Source of the DNA: Prorocentrum cordatum | Lineage: Eukaryota; Sar; Dinophyceae; Prorocentrales; Prorocentraceae | Reading direction: 5' to 3' | Assembly: GCA_963575745.1 (NCBI GenBank) | Contig: CAUYUJ010005780.1 | Coordinates: forward strand, 920,001-984,000 | DNA: 64,000 nucleotides | Shown here: piece by piece, positions 22,106 through 32,738 of the stretch | How positions within the stretch are numbered: position 1 is the stretch's first letter | Layout of the letters: every line of letters starts with the position of its first letter | Notes under the pieces: generated by a model | The model's database searches: none | Told to the model about the DNA's origin: nothing | What the model saw: only the letters and a program-made list of their open reading frames with translations | Position numbers and translations under genes: made by a program

Positions 22106-24290
22106 GCACTTTTGTGGCATCGCGGCCCCGCGCGCGGCGACGGGGGGCCGTAGAAAGTCGAGTCCAAGCGGCGAAAAGAGGGCGTCTACGCCTGGCCGAG
22201 CTCTCAGAGACCCTCAGGGTCCCGCAGCGACCGGCGGCAACCATTACCATCCGGGCCAACCTGGACTGGAAGGCGGGGAGAGCGAGTAGCCGAGTGTGGA
22301 CCGGCGAAAAACGCCAAAGAACGACGGCGGAGATCGAGCTGAAGGCGGCAGAGCCGCAACATGTCGCAGGCCCAATGGGCCGTGAGACCTGGCAGGGCCA
22401 AGCGGCGCGCCGGAAACAGCGGCGGCCGAAGGGCGGCCCCTGAGGGAACGGCCAGGGCAGGCCCCCAGGCAGGGGGAGGGCGGGGGGGAAGAGGGAGGGA
22501 GGCGACCACGGGCAAGGCCTGGAGGACAGGGCAGGGGGGGGACAAGGCGTAGAGCGGCGAGCCTTTGGCGAGCGCGCGTCTTAGCCACGAGGCAGCCCTG
22601 TGGCAGGGACGTGTCGTAGGAGCCGTATGGTCGCACCAGGAAGATGCGGAGGAGCGTCGAAGACAGAGTGTGTGGATCAGCGGATGAGATGCTGTTCCGA
22701 CGGAGAACAGCGCGCCAGGGACTGGCATGTCGAAGACCTAGCTGCGCCCAGCCGGCCGTCACGAGGGCCAGATCGTTCCGGGACAGTTCAGCGATGGGAA
22801 TGTCGGCAAAGTGGGCGAATGGCAAGCCATTGGGGGGCGTGGGGTCAGGCGAAGGATTTGCTGTACCGACAGGGCCGCACCTTGAACACCTGGATTGTCC
22901 ACGGTGGGCGGAGAACGAGGGGCCGAGTGAAACCACGACAGGGAGCGTGCCACGGCACCCGACTGGCCGTCAGGGGCGGACGGCCCGGTAGACGCCACCA
23001 CATGGTGCACTGTGCCGACACATCCCAAACATGACACAAAGCAACAATACAGCCAAACCTGTTGCCAGATAAAGGCCCTTGCGGGTGTCGGGGCCGATCT
23101 GGCAGCCCCGCTCCCAGTGTCATCTCGTCTCAGCGGGACAGGACCAATAAGGTAGTGGCGCCGCCAAGTGTCGCCCCGTCCCCCTGCGCCAGATCCTCCT
23201 CTCCAGGCCCCCAGATGCGTCCCGTGCCGGGCCGATCCGGCGGCCCCGACGTAGAGGCGTGGACGCAGGCGTGCTGGGTGCAAGAAGCAGGCAGATGGGG
23301 AAGGGGGAGCGAGCGGGCGGAGAACGGGGCGGAGAACGCGAAGGACAGGGAATGCCGACGGCGGGACCGCCGACGGGCTCGCGACGGAACTCAGCGGCGG
23401 GGCCGCCTGCGTCGGCCAGGGCGAGGGCGGAGGCGCACGCCTCGCCAATGAGGTCCTTGGGGGTCAGCCCTCAGGAGTCAGCGGCTGGAAATCGCCATAC
23501 AGGTGGTTGGAGTTGATGGTATCGAAGAAGTGCCGAAGCTGGGGAGCGGAGAAACGGATGGGCGGCGGCGGTGGGAGGACGCTGGCGCCGCAGGAAGGCG
23601 CCGCTCGGACCTGCGCAGAAGTCCAGAATCACCACTCCACGCTGACGAGGATAACCGTGATGCAACGTTGAAACGCAACGAGCCCTTACCCGCCAATGCA
23701 CAGTGCGAACACTCAGCGCCTGGCGGGCCATCGACGGCGCTGCCGATCCCAGGACCAAAGTGAGGAGCAGGAGCTGGCGGCGGAGGTGAGGGAGACGAGC
23801 CAGCCTCCACGCAGGGGCTCGGGGACCACTCCCTGGAGCGCGCTGGTGAGGGCAGGCGATGTAATCGACCAACTGGCCGAGGAGGCGGGCGGCGAAGTCA
23901 ATGGGAGTCGGGGGTCCGTTCAGTGCGGTGAGGGGCGCGGCCTGGCACCAATGCTCAGCGACCCAGATCTTCCACAGCAGACTGAAGCTCAGAGCTTCAT
24001 CAGAGTCGCCGGCAATCCAGGAAGAGACCGTCCCCACCAAGGTGCGGCGGTCCCGGGGAAGGCCCCCAGCGTGAGGCCCCCCCCCCCGCGCGAGGAGGAT
24101 GGGAGCCGCGGGCGCCGCTCAGGCCGCCGCAGGGCGTCGCGGCCCGCCCTCGTCTCCGCACCTGCGCGGGGCATCCGCCGACAGCTCCGAAAGCACGACT
24201 CCCAGCGCGGGAGCGAGTCCGCACGCCGCCAGGTGCGGACAAACTCCTGCGCGCTCAGCGGAGAACGCGGGCGCGGAGTCGTCATCCCAT
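21281..24290. other. GC-rich spacer; no supported gene
   Basis: Contains a GGA-rich tract (21,900-21,970), a CA tract (22,043-22,102) and long overlapping GC-rich frames on both strands. The largest are minus 22,936-22,244 and 23,448-22,759, which are Pro/Arg/Ser-rich. I found no exon of either recognised gene here, although the missing 5' exons of the LRRC51-like gene may lie in this region. Confidence 0.4.
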
Positions 24291-24299
24291 CATCGCAAC

Positions 24300-25815
24300 T
24301 CTCGGCTGCGCTGGCGAGGGTGATGGCGCTGACGATCCAGGATGTGGTGCCGAGGATGGTGGCGCCGAAACTCTCGATTGCGCTGGCGAAGATGATGGCT
24401 TGGACGGTCCAGGCTGAGCTGACGAGGGCGCTGGCACCGAAGCCCCTGGCTGCGCTGGCGATGATGGTGGCGTCGACGATCCAGGATGTGGTGACGAGGG
24501 TGCTGGCAAAGTCCTCGGCTGCGCTAGGGAGGACGGTGGCGCGCGCGCCCTTGGCCCAAATTGTGCCGAGGAGGACACTGGCCGCGATGTTTTCGATTGT
24601 GCCGGCGAGGATGATAGCCGCTCCAGCAGTGGCGCCGGAGAAACCCGCATCGATGCCGTCGTCCGCACTGGCGAGGAAGACGGCATCGGCGATTCAATGC
24701 TGACGAGGACGTAAAAAGGCGATCCAGGCTGTGAAAAAGAGGGTGTTGGCAAGGCTCGCGGCCGCCCTGAGGAGGAAGATGGCGCCCGTGATCCAGGCTG
24801 CTCTGAAGGGGGATACTGGCCTCAATGCGCCGGCGGAGAGGATGGTGATGGCGGTGCTGGCATTGGTGGCGAGGATGCGGGCGCCGATGCCCTCGATGGC
24901 GCCAACGAGGGTGCAAGCCTTGGCGATCCAGGCTGCGCTGACGAGGAAGCTGTCGCCGACGCACTCGGCTGCGCTGGGGAGGACGGTGGCGCCAGCAATT
25001 CGGACGGTGCCGGCGAAGAAGATGGCGCCGAGGCTCTCAGCAGCGCTGATCAGGGAGGCGTCGCCCGCGATCCAGACTGCAGAGGAAGGAGGCTACAGAG
25101 GCTCAGGCCCCTGGTCCCTCGCTGGGGCCGCAGGAGAGCGCGAGGGAGGGCGGGGCAGCGGCGGGGGACAGACTGGGGCGTCAATGCAGACCGTTCCTGC
25201 TGGGCGGAAGGGTGACTGCTGGGAAAAAGTCGGGCCATCAAGATGACCCTTGTGAGAGGGGACCGCAAAAAAGATCGCCCCCCCATGTGCGGCGCGGGAC
25301 GGCCCCGAGGCAGGGAGAGTGACCGCTCCGGCAGCCTCAGCTCACTCGTAACGATGCAAACGGTCCCCCCCTCCTGCACGGGACGGCCCCGCAGCAGGCG
25401 AAAGCGATCCGGTCGGCAGCCCCGCCTCCCTCCGGACGCTGTCCTCTCTCTGGGCGGCCTGGGCTGGGCTGGCGAAGATGCTGACGGCGGCCTGCGCTGG
25501 CGAGAACAGGTTGTGCCGGCGAGTCTGCGGGCGTCGGGGTTCTCGTCTGCGCTGGCGAAGATGATGGCATCGGCGGTTCAGGCTGTGCTGGAGAGGATGC
25601 ACTCGTCGAAGCACTTGGCTGCGCTGGTGAAGATGGTGGTGGCATCGACGGCCCTGGCTGAGCTGACGAGGATGATATCATCGAAGCTCTCGGCTGCGCT
25701 GGCGAAGATGATAGCGCAGGTGATCCAGGCTGAACTGACGAGGATGTTGGCGTCGATGCTCTCGGCAGTGCTGTCGAGGATGCTGGCATCGGTGTTCCTC
25801 GCTGAGCAGCGCCAG
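24300..25815 (+). repeat. 36-bp tandem repeat in three blocks
   Basis: Blocks at about 24,310-24,690, 24,730-25,090 and 25,545-25,810 consist of a diverged 36-bp unit. Typical text is GCGCTGGCGAAGATGATGGC and GCTGACGAGGATG followed by GATCCAGGC. Because the period is a multiple of three, all frames stay open for hundreds of bases. The plus frame gives 12-residue repeats such as AALAKMIAQVIQ and AELTRMLASMLS; the minus frame gives Ser/Pro/Gln repeats. There is no start context or splice evidence, so I treat it as a minisatellite. Confidence 0.75.
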
Positions 25816-25879
25816 TGGCGCCCGCAGCATCCGTGGCGTCGGCGGCGCGGGCGGCGCCAGCGGCACCATCCTCGCGCCC

Positions 25880-26470
25880 ACAGTCTCCACCGCTGTAACT
25901 TAGCCCGCGGCACCGGCGGCGCCCGCGGCGCAGCAGGCGGCGCCAGCGATGCCAGCGGCGCTGGCGGCGCCCGCGGCGACCGCAGCCCTCCAAAGGCGCC
26001 AGCGCCGACGCCAGCGAGCACGCCGCCCGCCGCTGCTACTGACGGCGAGGCCCCGGCAGCGGTGGCAGCAGCGGAGGCCACGGCCGCAGGGCCGACGGTC
26101 GCCGCAAGCAGCCAAGACCGCCGCGGCGGCCGCGGCCGCAGCCGCGACGCCAGCGGCGGCGGCGGCAGCAGGGCGACAGGGCGGCAGCACGCGCCATGGG
26201 CCATGGCAGCGGCGGTCGCCTCGGCGCCGCCGCGGATTGCCGCGGCGACGGCCCTGGCGAGACCGCCGCGGCCGGCCGCGACGACGGGTTCTGCGCCAGC
26301 CGCGGCGGCGGCCTCGGCCACGGGGCGCCTAAGCCCAGCCGGCAGGCAGCAGCGCCAGCGGACCGCGGGCCCAAGAGGCACGGCCAGCGGCAACGCGCCG
26401 CCGCCGCCGCCGCCGCGCCACGGCGGTCTCCATCCGCGCCGAGCCCGAGCGCGCGCCTGAGCCAGGGGCG
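25880..26470 (+). repeat. GCC/GCG-rich low-complexity block
   Basis: Almost entirely G and C with GCCGCGGCG-type trinucleotides. Ala/Arg/Gly-rich frames are open on both strands by composition alone. It is followed by a CA tract at 26,508-26,566. Confidence 0.6.
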
Positions 26471-26569
26471 CGCTCGAGCCCACACGGCTTGAGCCAACGG
26501 CTACGGACACACACACACACACATACACTCACACACACACACTCACACACACATACACACTGCGAAACT

Positions 26570-27478
26570 GAGCCACAACACACCGACGTGCTCGTCGCAA
26601 CGGAAAGACGCGATGGCATTCTGCCAAACAACTCCTCTAGACGCCTCAGGCGCGCCGCAGTCCGGACGGCCGTACACGCAGAGTCGCGGCCTCACAAAGC
26701 CGACGGTGGTGATGGGCAATGTTGGTGGGGGACCGGCTCGGGAAACATCGACCTGAAATCGGCGATACGTCGCCGATAGATCGGCGATAGGCCCGCAATA
26801 GCGAGTCCGCATGCTCCTGGGCAGCGTGGGCTATCGGGCCCCTGTCGGCGGTGAATGGGCGATCGGGGATGGCTGCACATCATCCCATGGGCGTATCCCC
26901 CCCTGACTTTGCCCCCGAGGTGGGCACTCGCTCTTTTCCTGGGGGATGGGGCGGTGGCGACCGCCTACCCGGGCAGCGCGCAAGCGCTGGCAGGGCGCCT
27001 TTAGCCGCGCAGACCCCCCCGCTCTCCGGTCCCACTGTGAGCGAGCAGGCAGACACATCCTCTGACTCCTGACGACGAACTTCCCCCCTGCAGGGAGCAG
27101 ATCAACCCCCTCTCAGAATAAGCACCCCGACAAGCAAACCTGTTCAGTGAAGGCACCAAAAGAAATAGTCGAAGGGGGCAGGGCTGTTAGAAAACGCCCA
27201 AGTCCGATGTATCAACGCCCATCGGGTGGGTCGGGTTCTGTTTCCCTCCCTTGACCCCGTCTCGTCATTCGCCAGGGATGCTTTTGGCCGCCCACCCCCT
27301 TCCTGTCTCCCATCCCCCACATCCCTCCCGGAGGCACATGCATTCACGGCCATGGCCTGTCTTGTAAGGCATGGCGACTCCCACAATCCCTGCTGCAGGG
27401 AAGGAAGCCTCTGCTCACATGAACCCTTACCAGCGCCCAAGCACACCGTATCGCTGGCTTGGCCTCGGGCCGACAGCC
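26570..27478. other. 3' flank of the syntaxin gene; no gene seen
   Basis: Short inverted GATCGGCGATA/ATCGGCGATACG motifs occur at 26,755-26,790. The part adjoining the TGA at 27,481-27,479 would be the 3' UTR of the syntaxin transcript. I see no recognisable polyadenylation signal or further exon. Confidence 0.4.
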
Positions 27479-27971
27479 TCACCGCATCATCCTGTTGGCC
27501 CTGTTGGCTGCCAGCGCGCCCTTCACGGAGTTCACAGGCCCTGGTCGCAGCTTCTTCCACAAGTTCTGCGGATTCCACGATTCGGGTATCACCTTGGACA
27601 TATCTAAGTTTGCGCACTTCTGTCTGCAGTACAAGATGCTGCCGCCGATGAGCAGCAACATGAACAGCAAAACCCACACAGCGGATTTGCCATACTTCAT
27701 AACGTATTTAATCACAAGGATCGCCAGCGCCAGCGTGTCGAGGGCTAACCACATGAAGAAACACTTCATCGTCCTGCTGTCGCTCGCTCTTTTCTTCTGG
27801 ACCGCCTTGTGCATCTGCCCTCTAGCCTGATCCGACCTCGTATATATCTTCTCAGTGTTGTAGTCGATGCGATCGAGAATCGTGCCCTGGTCGATAACCA
27901 GTGCCGCCAGGTCCTTGAAAATAATGTTAAGGTCGTTCACCGACGAGGCTATCTGGGCGATATGGGTGCTC
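27479..27971 (-). CDS. STX16: STX16 exon 6: Qa-SNARE helix, two hydrophobic segments, C-terminus
   Basis: Encodes residues 239-401. The SNARE motif opens with HIAQIASSVNDLNIIFKDLA and continues LVIDQGTILDRIDYN, with the zero-layer glutamine at about residue 266. This is the syntaxin-16 signature (human VEQGTVLDRIDYN, plant VIDQGTIVDRIDYN). A basic stretch (QKKRASDSR) precedes a first hydrophobic segment at about 308-325 (CFFMWLALDTLALAILVI). After only about nine polar residues comes a second, at about 335-353 (AVWVLLFMLLLIGGSILYC), then a 48-residue tail ending at TGA 27,481-27,479. Family members normally end just after one anchor. The acceptor is AG at 27,973-27,972 after a CTGGCTGTCC tract. 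The upstream junction falls in a CAGGAGC repeat shared with the exon 5 donor. Confidence 0.9.
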
Positions 27972-28045
27972 CTGGACAGCCAGGCAACACACGACTTGCG
28001 ATCGACACTGGGCCCCCGAAGCCAGCCCGGGGAGCCACGCCTCAC

Positions 28046-28345
28046 AGACAGGTGGGAGGCGGTCGGGCGGGTCGCTTCCCCGGACAGCCAGCAGGTAGCC
28101 TCAGATCTCTCACCCTCCCTGCATCGCCGATGCATCGCCGCTGCATCGCCGACGCATCAGCGACGTCGGCGTGGAAAAAATCGGGCTCAGCATCGCGCCG
28201 CATTGCCGATGCATCGACGATGCGTCGCGATCCTCCGACACCATCTTCTCGGACCCCACCTGGGAGGCCAAGAAGCACGCGGGAGGCGGTCGGGCGGGTC
28301 GCTCCCCCAGACGGCAGCATGTCGCGTCAGATCTTTCACACCCTG
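28046..28345. repeat. GATGCATCGGCGATGC foldback family, copy 2, with flanking direct repeats
   Basis: Two direct copies of GGGAGGCGGTCGGGCGGGTC (28,051 and 28,281), each followed by CGCT.CCCC.GAC, flank a core of GATGCATCG-type modules. The right end reads GGACCCCACCTGGGAGGCC. It lies in STX16 intron 5, about 75 bp from the exon 6 acceptor. Confidence 0.6.
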
Positions 28346-28482
28346 TGCACTGTGTGTCGTGTTCCCAATCATCCTGTGGTGTTGGGTCCTCGTTTTGAAG
28401 AGCCAGCGCCCCGCGTCTCCTCTCCTCTCCTCCTCCCGCCTCCCTCCTCCCATCCCTGCTTCTGCCCCCCGAGCCCACTACG

Positions 28483-29990
28483 GCGCTTTTCGTGGCCCCA
28501 TAGGGAGCTCCAGCGAAAGCTCCAGTGGTTGTGCCCACACGCGTCACGCGCCACCCAGTACGGCGTGTCGAAACCCTATGGGGAGCTCCACCGAAGGCCC
28601 CAATGGATGTGCCCCAACGCAGCCCGTGTCACCCAATACGGCGCTTTTCGTGGCCCCATAGGGAGCTCCAGCGAAAGCTCCAGTGGTTTTGCCCACACGC
28701 GTCACGCGCCACCCAGTACGGCGTGTCGAAACCCTATGGGGAGCTCCACCGAAGGCCCCAATGGATGTGCCCCAACGCAGCCCGTGTCACCCAATACGGC
28801 GCTTTTCGTGGCCCCATAGGGAGCTCCAGCGAAAGCTCCAGTGGTTTTGCCCACACGCGTCACGCGCCACCCAGTACGGCGTGTCGAAACCCTATGGGGA
28901 GCTCCACCGAAGGCCCCAATGGATGTGCCCCAACGCAGCCCGTGTCACCCAATACGGCGATTCGTGGCCCCATGGTGAGCTCCACCGAAGGCGCAACTGG
29001 CTGCGCCCACATGCGTCCCGTGCCACACGATACGGCGCCGCTTCGTGCCCTCAGTGGGAGCTCCGCCGAAAGCCCCAATGGCTGTGCCCACATGTCCACG
29101 GAAGACCCCAGTGGCTGTGCCCACATGCGTCCCGCGCCACACGATACGGCGCCGCTTCGTGCCCTATGGGGAGCTCCACCGAAAGCCCCAATGGCTGTGC
29201 CCACATGTCCACGGAAGACCCCAGTGCCTGTGCCCACATGCGTCCCGCGCCACCCAGTACGGCGCTTCGTGGCCCCATGTGGGGCTCCACCGAATGCCCC
29301 CGCGGTTGTGCCCACACGCGTCCCGCGCCACCCAGTACGGCGCTTCGTGGCCCCATGTGGGGCTCCACCGAATTGTCCCGCGGCTGTGCCGACATGCGTC
29401 CCGCGCCACCCAGTACGGCGCTCCGTGGCCTCATGGGAAGCACCACCGAAAGCCCGAGTGGCTGTGCCCACATGCAACCGGTGTCACCCAGTGCGGCGCG
29501 TTGTGGCCCCTTACCGGATGCCCCAATGGCTGCGCCCACATGCGCCCCGCGCCACACGATACGGCGCTTCGTACCCTCATTGGGAGTTCCTCCGAAGGCC
29601 CCAGTGGCTGTGCCCACATGTCCCCGGAAGGCCTCAGTGGCTGTGCCCACATGCAACCCGCGCCACCCAGTACGGCGCTGCGTAGCCCCATTCCGAAGGC
29701 CCCAATGGTTGTGCCCACATGCGCCCCGCGCCACACAGTACGGCGCTTCGTGCCCTCACTGGGGAGCTCCACCGAAGGCCCCAATGGCTGTGATCACAAG
29801 CGTCCGCGTCGCCCAGTGCGGCGTTTCGTGGCCCCATAGGGGATTCCACCAAAACCCACAATGGCTGTGATCACATGCTTCCCCCCCCGCCCATTTCCGC
29901 ACACCTCTCACGCGTCTCGCGGCCCCACACGGAACTCCACCGAAGGCCCCAATGGCGACGCTTGCATGCGTCCCCCCTTTCCATTCCAGC
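28483..29990 (+). repeat. 80-bp satellite with a homogenised 158-bp higher-order unit
   Basis: Monomers of 78-80 bp read CGTGGCCCCATAGGGAGCTCC, CGAAGGCCCCAATGG, TGTGCCCACATGCG and CGCGCCACCCAGTACGGCG. The start GCGCTTTTCGTGGCC recurs at 28,483, 28,641 and 28,799, exactly 158 bp apart. These three two-monomer units are nearly identical, whereas monomers from 28,960 onward are diverged. The array is interrupted by a foldback element and resumes at 31,669-31,880. Frames of up to 395 codons across it are repeat translations. It lies within STX16 intron 5. Confidence 0.9.
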
Positions 29991-30018
29991 ATACATCACA
30001 CGTTTCGTGGCCCTATAT

Positions 30019-31668
30019 GAGCGCGTTTCTTTATGTTCGGCGGTGACGGGCGTCATGGGGGGGGGGCGGGAGGGGTATGACGGTAACGACCCCCCCGCCG
30101 TGTGGCCCTGGCACCACAGCCGCGCCCGCGCGCACGACGCGACGAGCGACGAACGACGAGCGACGAACAACGAGCGACGACGACGACGACGACGACGCAA
30201 GCAGCATGTAGGTGGCGATCTGCCCCACTGCGCCTGTGTACACCACAGCGCTCGCGTGGACCACAGCGCGCGTGTATACCATAGCGCTTGCGTGCACCGC
30301 AACAACAGTGTGCAACGCAGCGCCTGTGTACACCACAGCAGCCGCGTACACGACATCGCCAGTGTACATGTGTCCACCGCACCAACCATGTGCACCACAG
30401 TGCCTGTGCACACCACGTTGGTTGCGTGCACCGCAGCGCCGTGCACGCCACAACGACTGTCTACACCACAGCATCCGCGTGCAACGCAGCGCTGGTGTAC
30501 ACCTCAGCGCCTGCGTGCATAGGACAGGTAAACAGAAGCATGTGCGTGAGGATTTCCTGTGGAGAACTAGACGACACGCCACGAAAATGCTGATAATCGA
30601 ATGCGACGATCTTCCCTCCTCCCTCCTCCTCTTCCCCCTCCTCCACCACATCCTCCTCCTCCTCCTCCTCCTCTTCCTCCTCCTCATTTTCCTCTTCCTT
30701 CTCTTCCTTACCCCCTGTCGTGCGGGTTGGCGCTACAGCGCACGTGCGCATCTCAGCGTGCACCGCAGAATGGTTTATTGAATTGGTCGACTTGGTTCTC
30801 GGACGGCTAATTGAGCTGGGGCCTCGTGGACACAGACGGGAGAAGGTAGGGTGATGCGAGCGGACCCGGGAGGATTTGTGGATTCCAGCGGCGCTCCGTT
30901 GTCCATAAGGATTCCGTTCTATTGTATACAATGGAACCCACAAGCGATCCACTTTATCATAAATATTCCTTCTAACATTCTATATGCAACAGTGGTGCTG
31001 AGTTGCACACGGTTACTGTGGTGCACACAGGCGCCGTGGTGTACACAGGCACTGCAATTCACGCAGGCATTGTGGTGTACGCTGGTTCTGTGTTGCACAC
31101 GGCCGATGTGGTGTACGCAGGCGTTGTGGTGTACACAAGAACTGTTGTGCCCACAGGCACGGTGGCACAAACTGACGCTGTGTTGCACCTGGCTGCTGTG
31201 GTGTACATCCGCGGTGTGGTGTGCACAAGCTCTGTGGTGCACGCGGGCACGATGGTGTACACAAGCGTTGTGGTGCAGATCGCCACCTACTTGCTGGTGC
31301 TACCCGTTCTCCGTCATTCTTAAGCATTCCCAGACGACGCCGGCGCGAAACGTGACGTCGTCGAACCCTTCCCCATCCCAAAATGATCGCCGCCATCGAC
31401 CCCCTCCACCCCCCCAGGCTCCAGCCGCGTCAGCGCGCACGACGACGATAAGCGACGAGCGAGGAGCCACGAGGACGACGACGACGACGACGACGACTGC
31501 TGACCAGACAGACTCCTATGCGGATTCCTACGCGGACACCTACGCAGATCCCAATGCGCACGGCGGCAGTGCCCGAAACGCACTGGGGGGGAGCGTTACG
31601 TCATGGGGAGGGGGGGGGAGCGGGGGCCATGACGCCCGTCATGCCCTAAGCAATAAAGAAACGTGCTC
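30019..31668. mobile_element. Foldback element FB1 (1,650 bp)
   Basis: The outer ends are inverted: GAGCGCGTTTCTTTAT at 30,019 and, on the other strand, GAGCACGTTTCTTTAT ending at 31,668. Both are followed inward by TGACGGGCGTCATGG. Further inward come inverted CATGTAGGTGGCGATCTGC (about 30,206) / GATCGCCACCTAC (about 31,279). Next is an array of a degenerate ~23-bp unit (GTGTACACCACAGCGCCTGCG type, 30,226-30,532) and its inverted counterpart (GTGGTGTACACAGGCGC type, 31,003-31,290). The central ~470 bp contains a (CTC)n tract and no convincing ORF. The flanking satellite unit is restored as CCCTATAGGGAGCTCC if a TA dinucleotide was duplicated on insertion. It is non-autonomous as seen here. 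Confidence 0.8.
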
Positions 31669-31880
31669 TAGGGAGCTCCACCGAAGGCCCCAGTGGCGGC
31701 GTTCGCATGGCGGCCCCGCTCCACTTCAGCGCACCCATCACACGTTTCGTGGCCCCATGTGGAGCGCCATCGAAGGTCTCAATGGCAGCGCCCGCATGCG
31801 TCCCCGCCCTATGTCGGCACGCCCTTTACACGATTCGTGGCCCCATGAGGAGAGCCACCGAAGGCGATACCCACAACGGC
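31669..31880 (+). repeat. 80-bp satellite, part right of FB1
   Basis: GGGAGCTCCACCGAAGGCCCC and CACGTTTCGTGGCCCCATG recur here, continuing the array left of FB1. A few diverged monomers decay into unique sequence by about 31,900. Confidence 0.75.
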
Positions 31881-32084
31881 TATACTCACAACCGCGTATG
31901 GCTGCGCCCTTCGCCAAGATAATTATGTGCCCCTCCAAAACGAAGAAAGATCATCATCCCCTCAAGAGGACCCAAAACTTATCATTATGATCCTTTAGAC
32001 TTATGCTGTGCACGACGATCTGCCAAATCACCCTCCGTGCACCTGGGTCTCCCACCTTTCCGCGGTCGCGATCGCCGTCGTGCT

Positions 32085-32335
32085 CCTGCGACCTGCTGCT
32101 GTCTGCAGGAGCGACCCGCCCGATCGCGTCCCGCCTGCTACTAGGCCTCCCAAGTGGGGTTCGAGCAGAGGGGTCGGAGGACCGCGCCGCATCGCCAGTG
32201 CACGGGGGGTGCGGCTCGATGTGGAGCACGATCCTCTCCACGCCAACGGCGCCGAGGCATCGCCGACGTCGCTTGTGCATCGCCAGTGCATCGGCGATGC
32301 GGCGCGATCCTCCAACCACATCTGTCCCCCTCGAT
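32085..32335. repeat. GATGCATCGGCGATGC foldback family, copy 3
   Basis: The left end reads GAGCGACCCGCCCGATCGCG ... GGCCTCCCAAGTGGGGTTCGA. That is the reverse complement of the right end of copy 2. The core contains GCATCGGCGATGCGGCGCG. It lies in STX16 intron 5, about 250 bp downstream of exon 5 in transcript sense. Confidence 0.6.
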
Positions 32336-32591
32336 CGCCGCCGCATTCACCGCGCTGAAGGTCTGGGCACCTCGGGAAGTGGCTCGGCGGCGAGCGAGGG
32401 GGATAACAGGGAGGAGGAGAAGGCCCTCTCAGAAGGCGGCGGACTCCCCTCGGGGTGGTGGATCTGGAAGTCTGCCCACCCCGCACGGCGGGAGAACACC
32501 CTCGGGGTCCCAGGGCACGCCTCCGCAGCGGCGGACGTGCGGACATAAAACCCCTTTGCTTGTGGTGTCCTCCCTCCCCCCCAGCCCGCTC

Positions 32592-32738
32592 CTGTGCGCG
32601 GCGATCTCCTCCATCTCGTCGAGGTCACGGTCCTGGGCGTGCGCGTGGCCGGGGCCCCTGCTGCTGGCAGCGCCGCCTGCGGAGAAGGCGGCGGCGCCGC
32701 CGCTCTCCAGGTCCTGCGCGGTGCCGAAGACCCAACGC
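32592..32738 (-). CDS. STX16: STX16 exon 5: linker between Habc and SNARE
   Basis: Encodes a low-complexity Gly/Ala/Ser stretch (SGGAAAFSAGGAASSRGPG), then a charged run AQDRDLDEMEEIAAH. That run leads straight into RSTHIAQIA of exon 6, like the acidic pre-SNARE segment of other syntaxins. The acceptor AG is at 32,740-32,739. The 3' boundary lies in CAGGAGC (32,594-32,588), which also occurs at the exon 6 acceptor, so its position within seven bases is ambiguous. The best reading is exon...CACAG followed by an intron beginning GAGCGG, a GA donor. If the CTTCGG shared with exon 4 marks the splice instead, four residues (RWVF) would be lost. Confidence 0.7.

Noticed and set aside
28525-29870. 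Plus-strand ORFs of 386 and 395 codons with repeated WLCPHASRATQYGA-like text
   Set aside because: They are translations of the 80-bp satellite; the period is not a multiple of three, several frames are open at once, and the array continues past FB1 without a gene structure.
30225-31290. Direct repeats with spacers resembling a CRISPR array
   Set aside because: The ~23-bp units are head-to-tail and degenerate with no unique spacers, and they are mirrored in the opposite arm; this is a foldback element in a eukaryotic genome.
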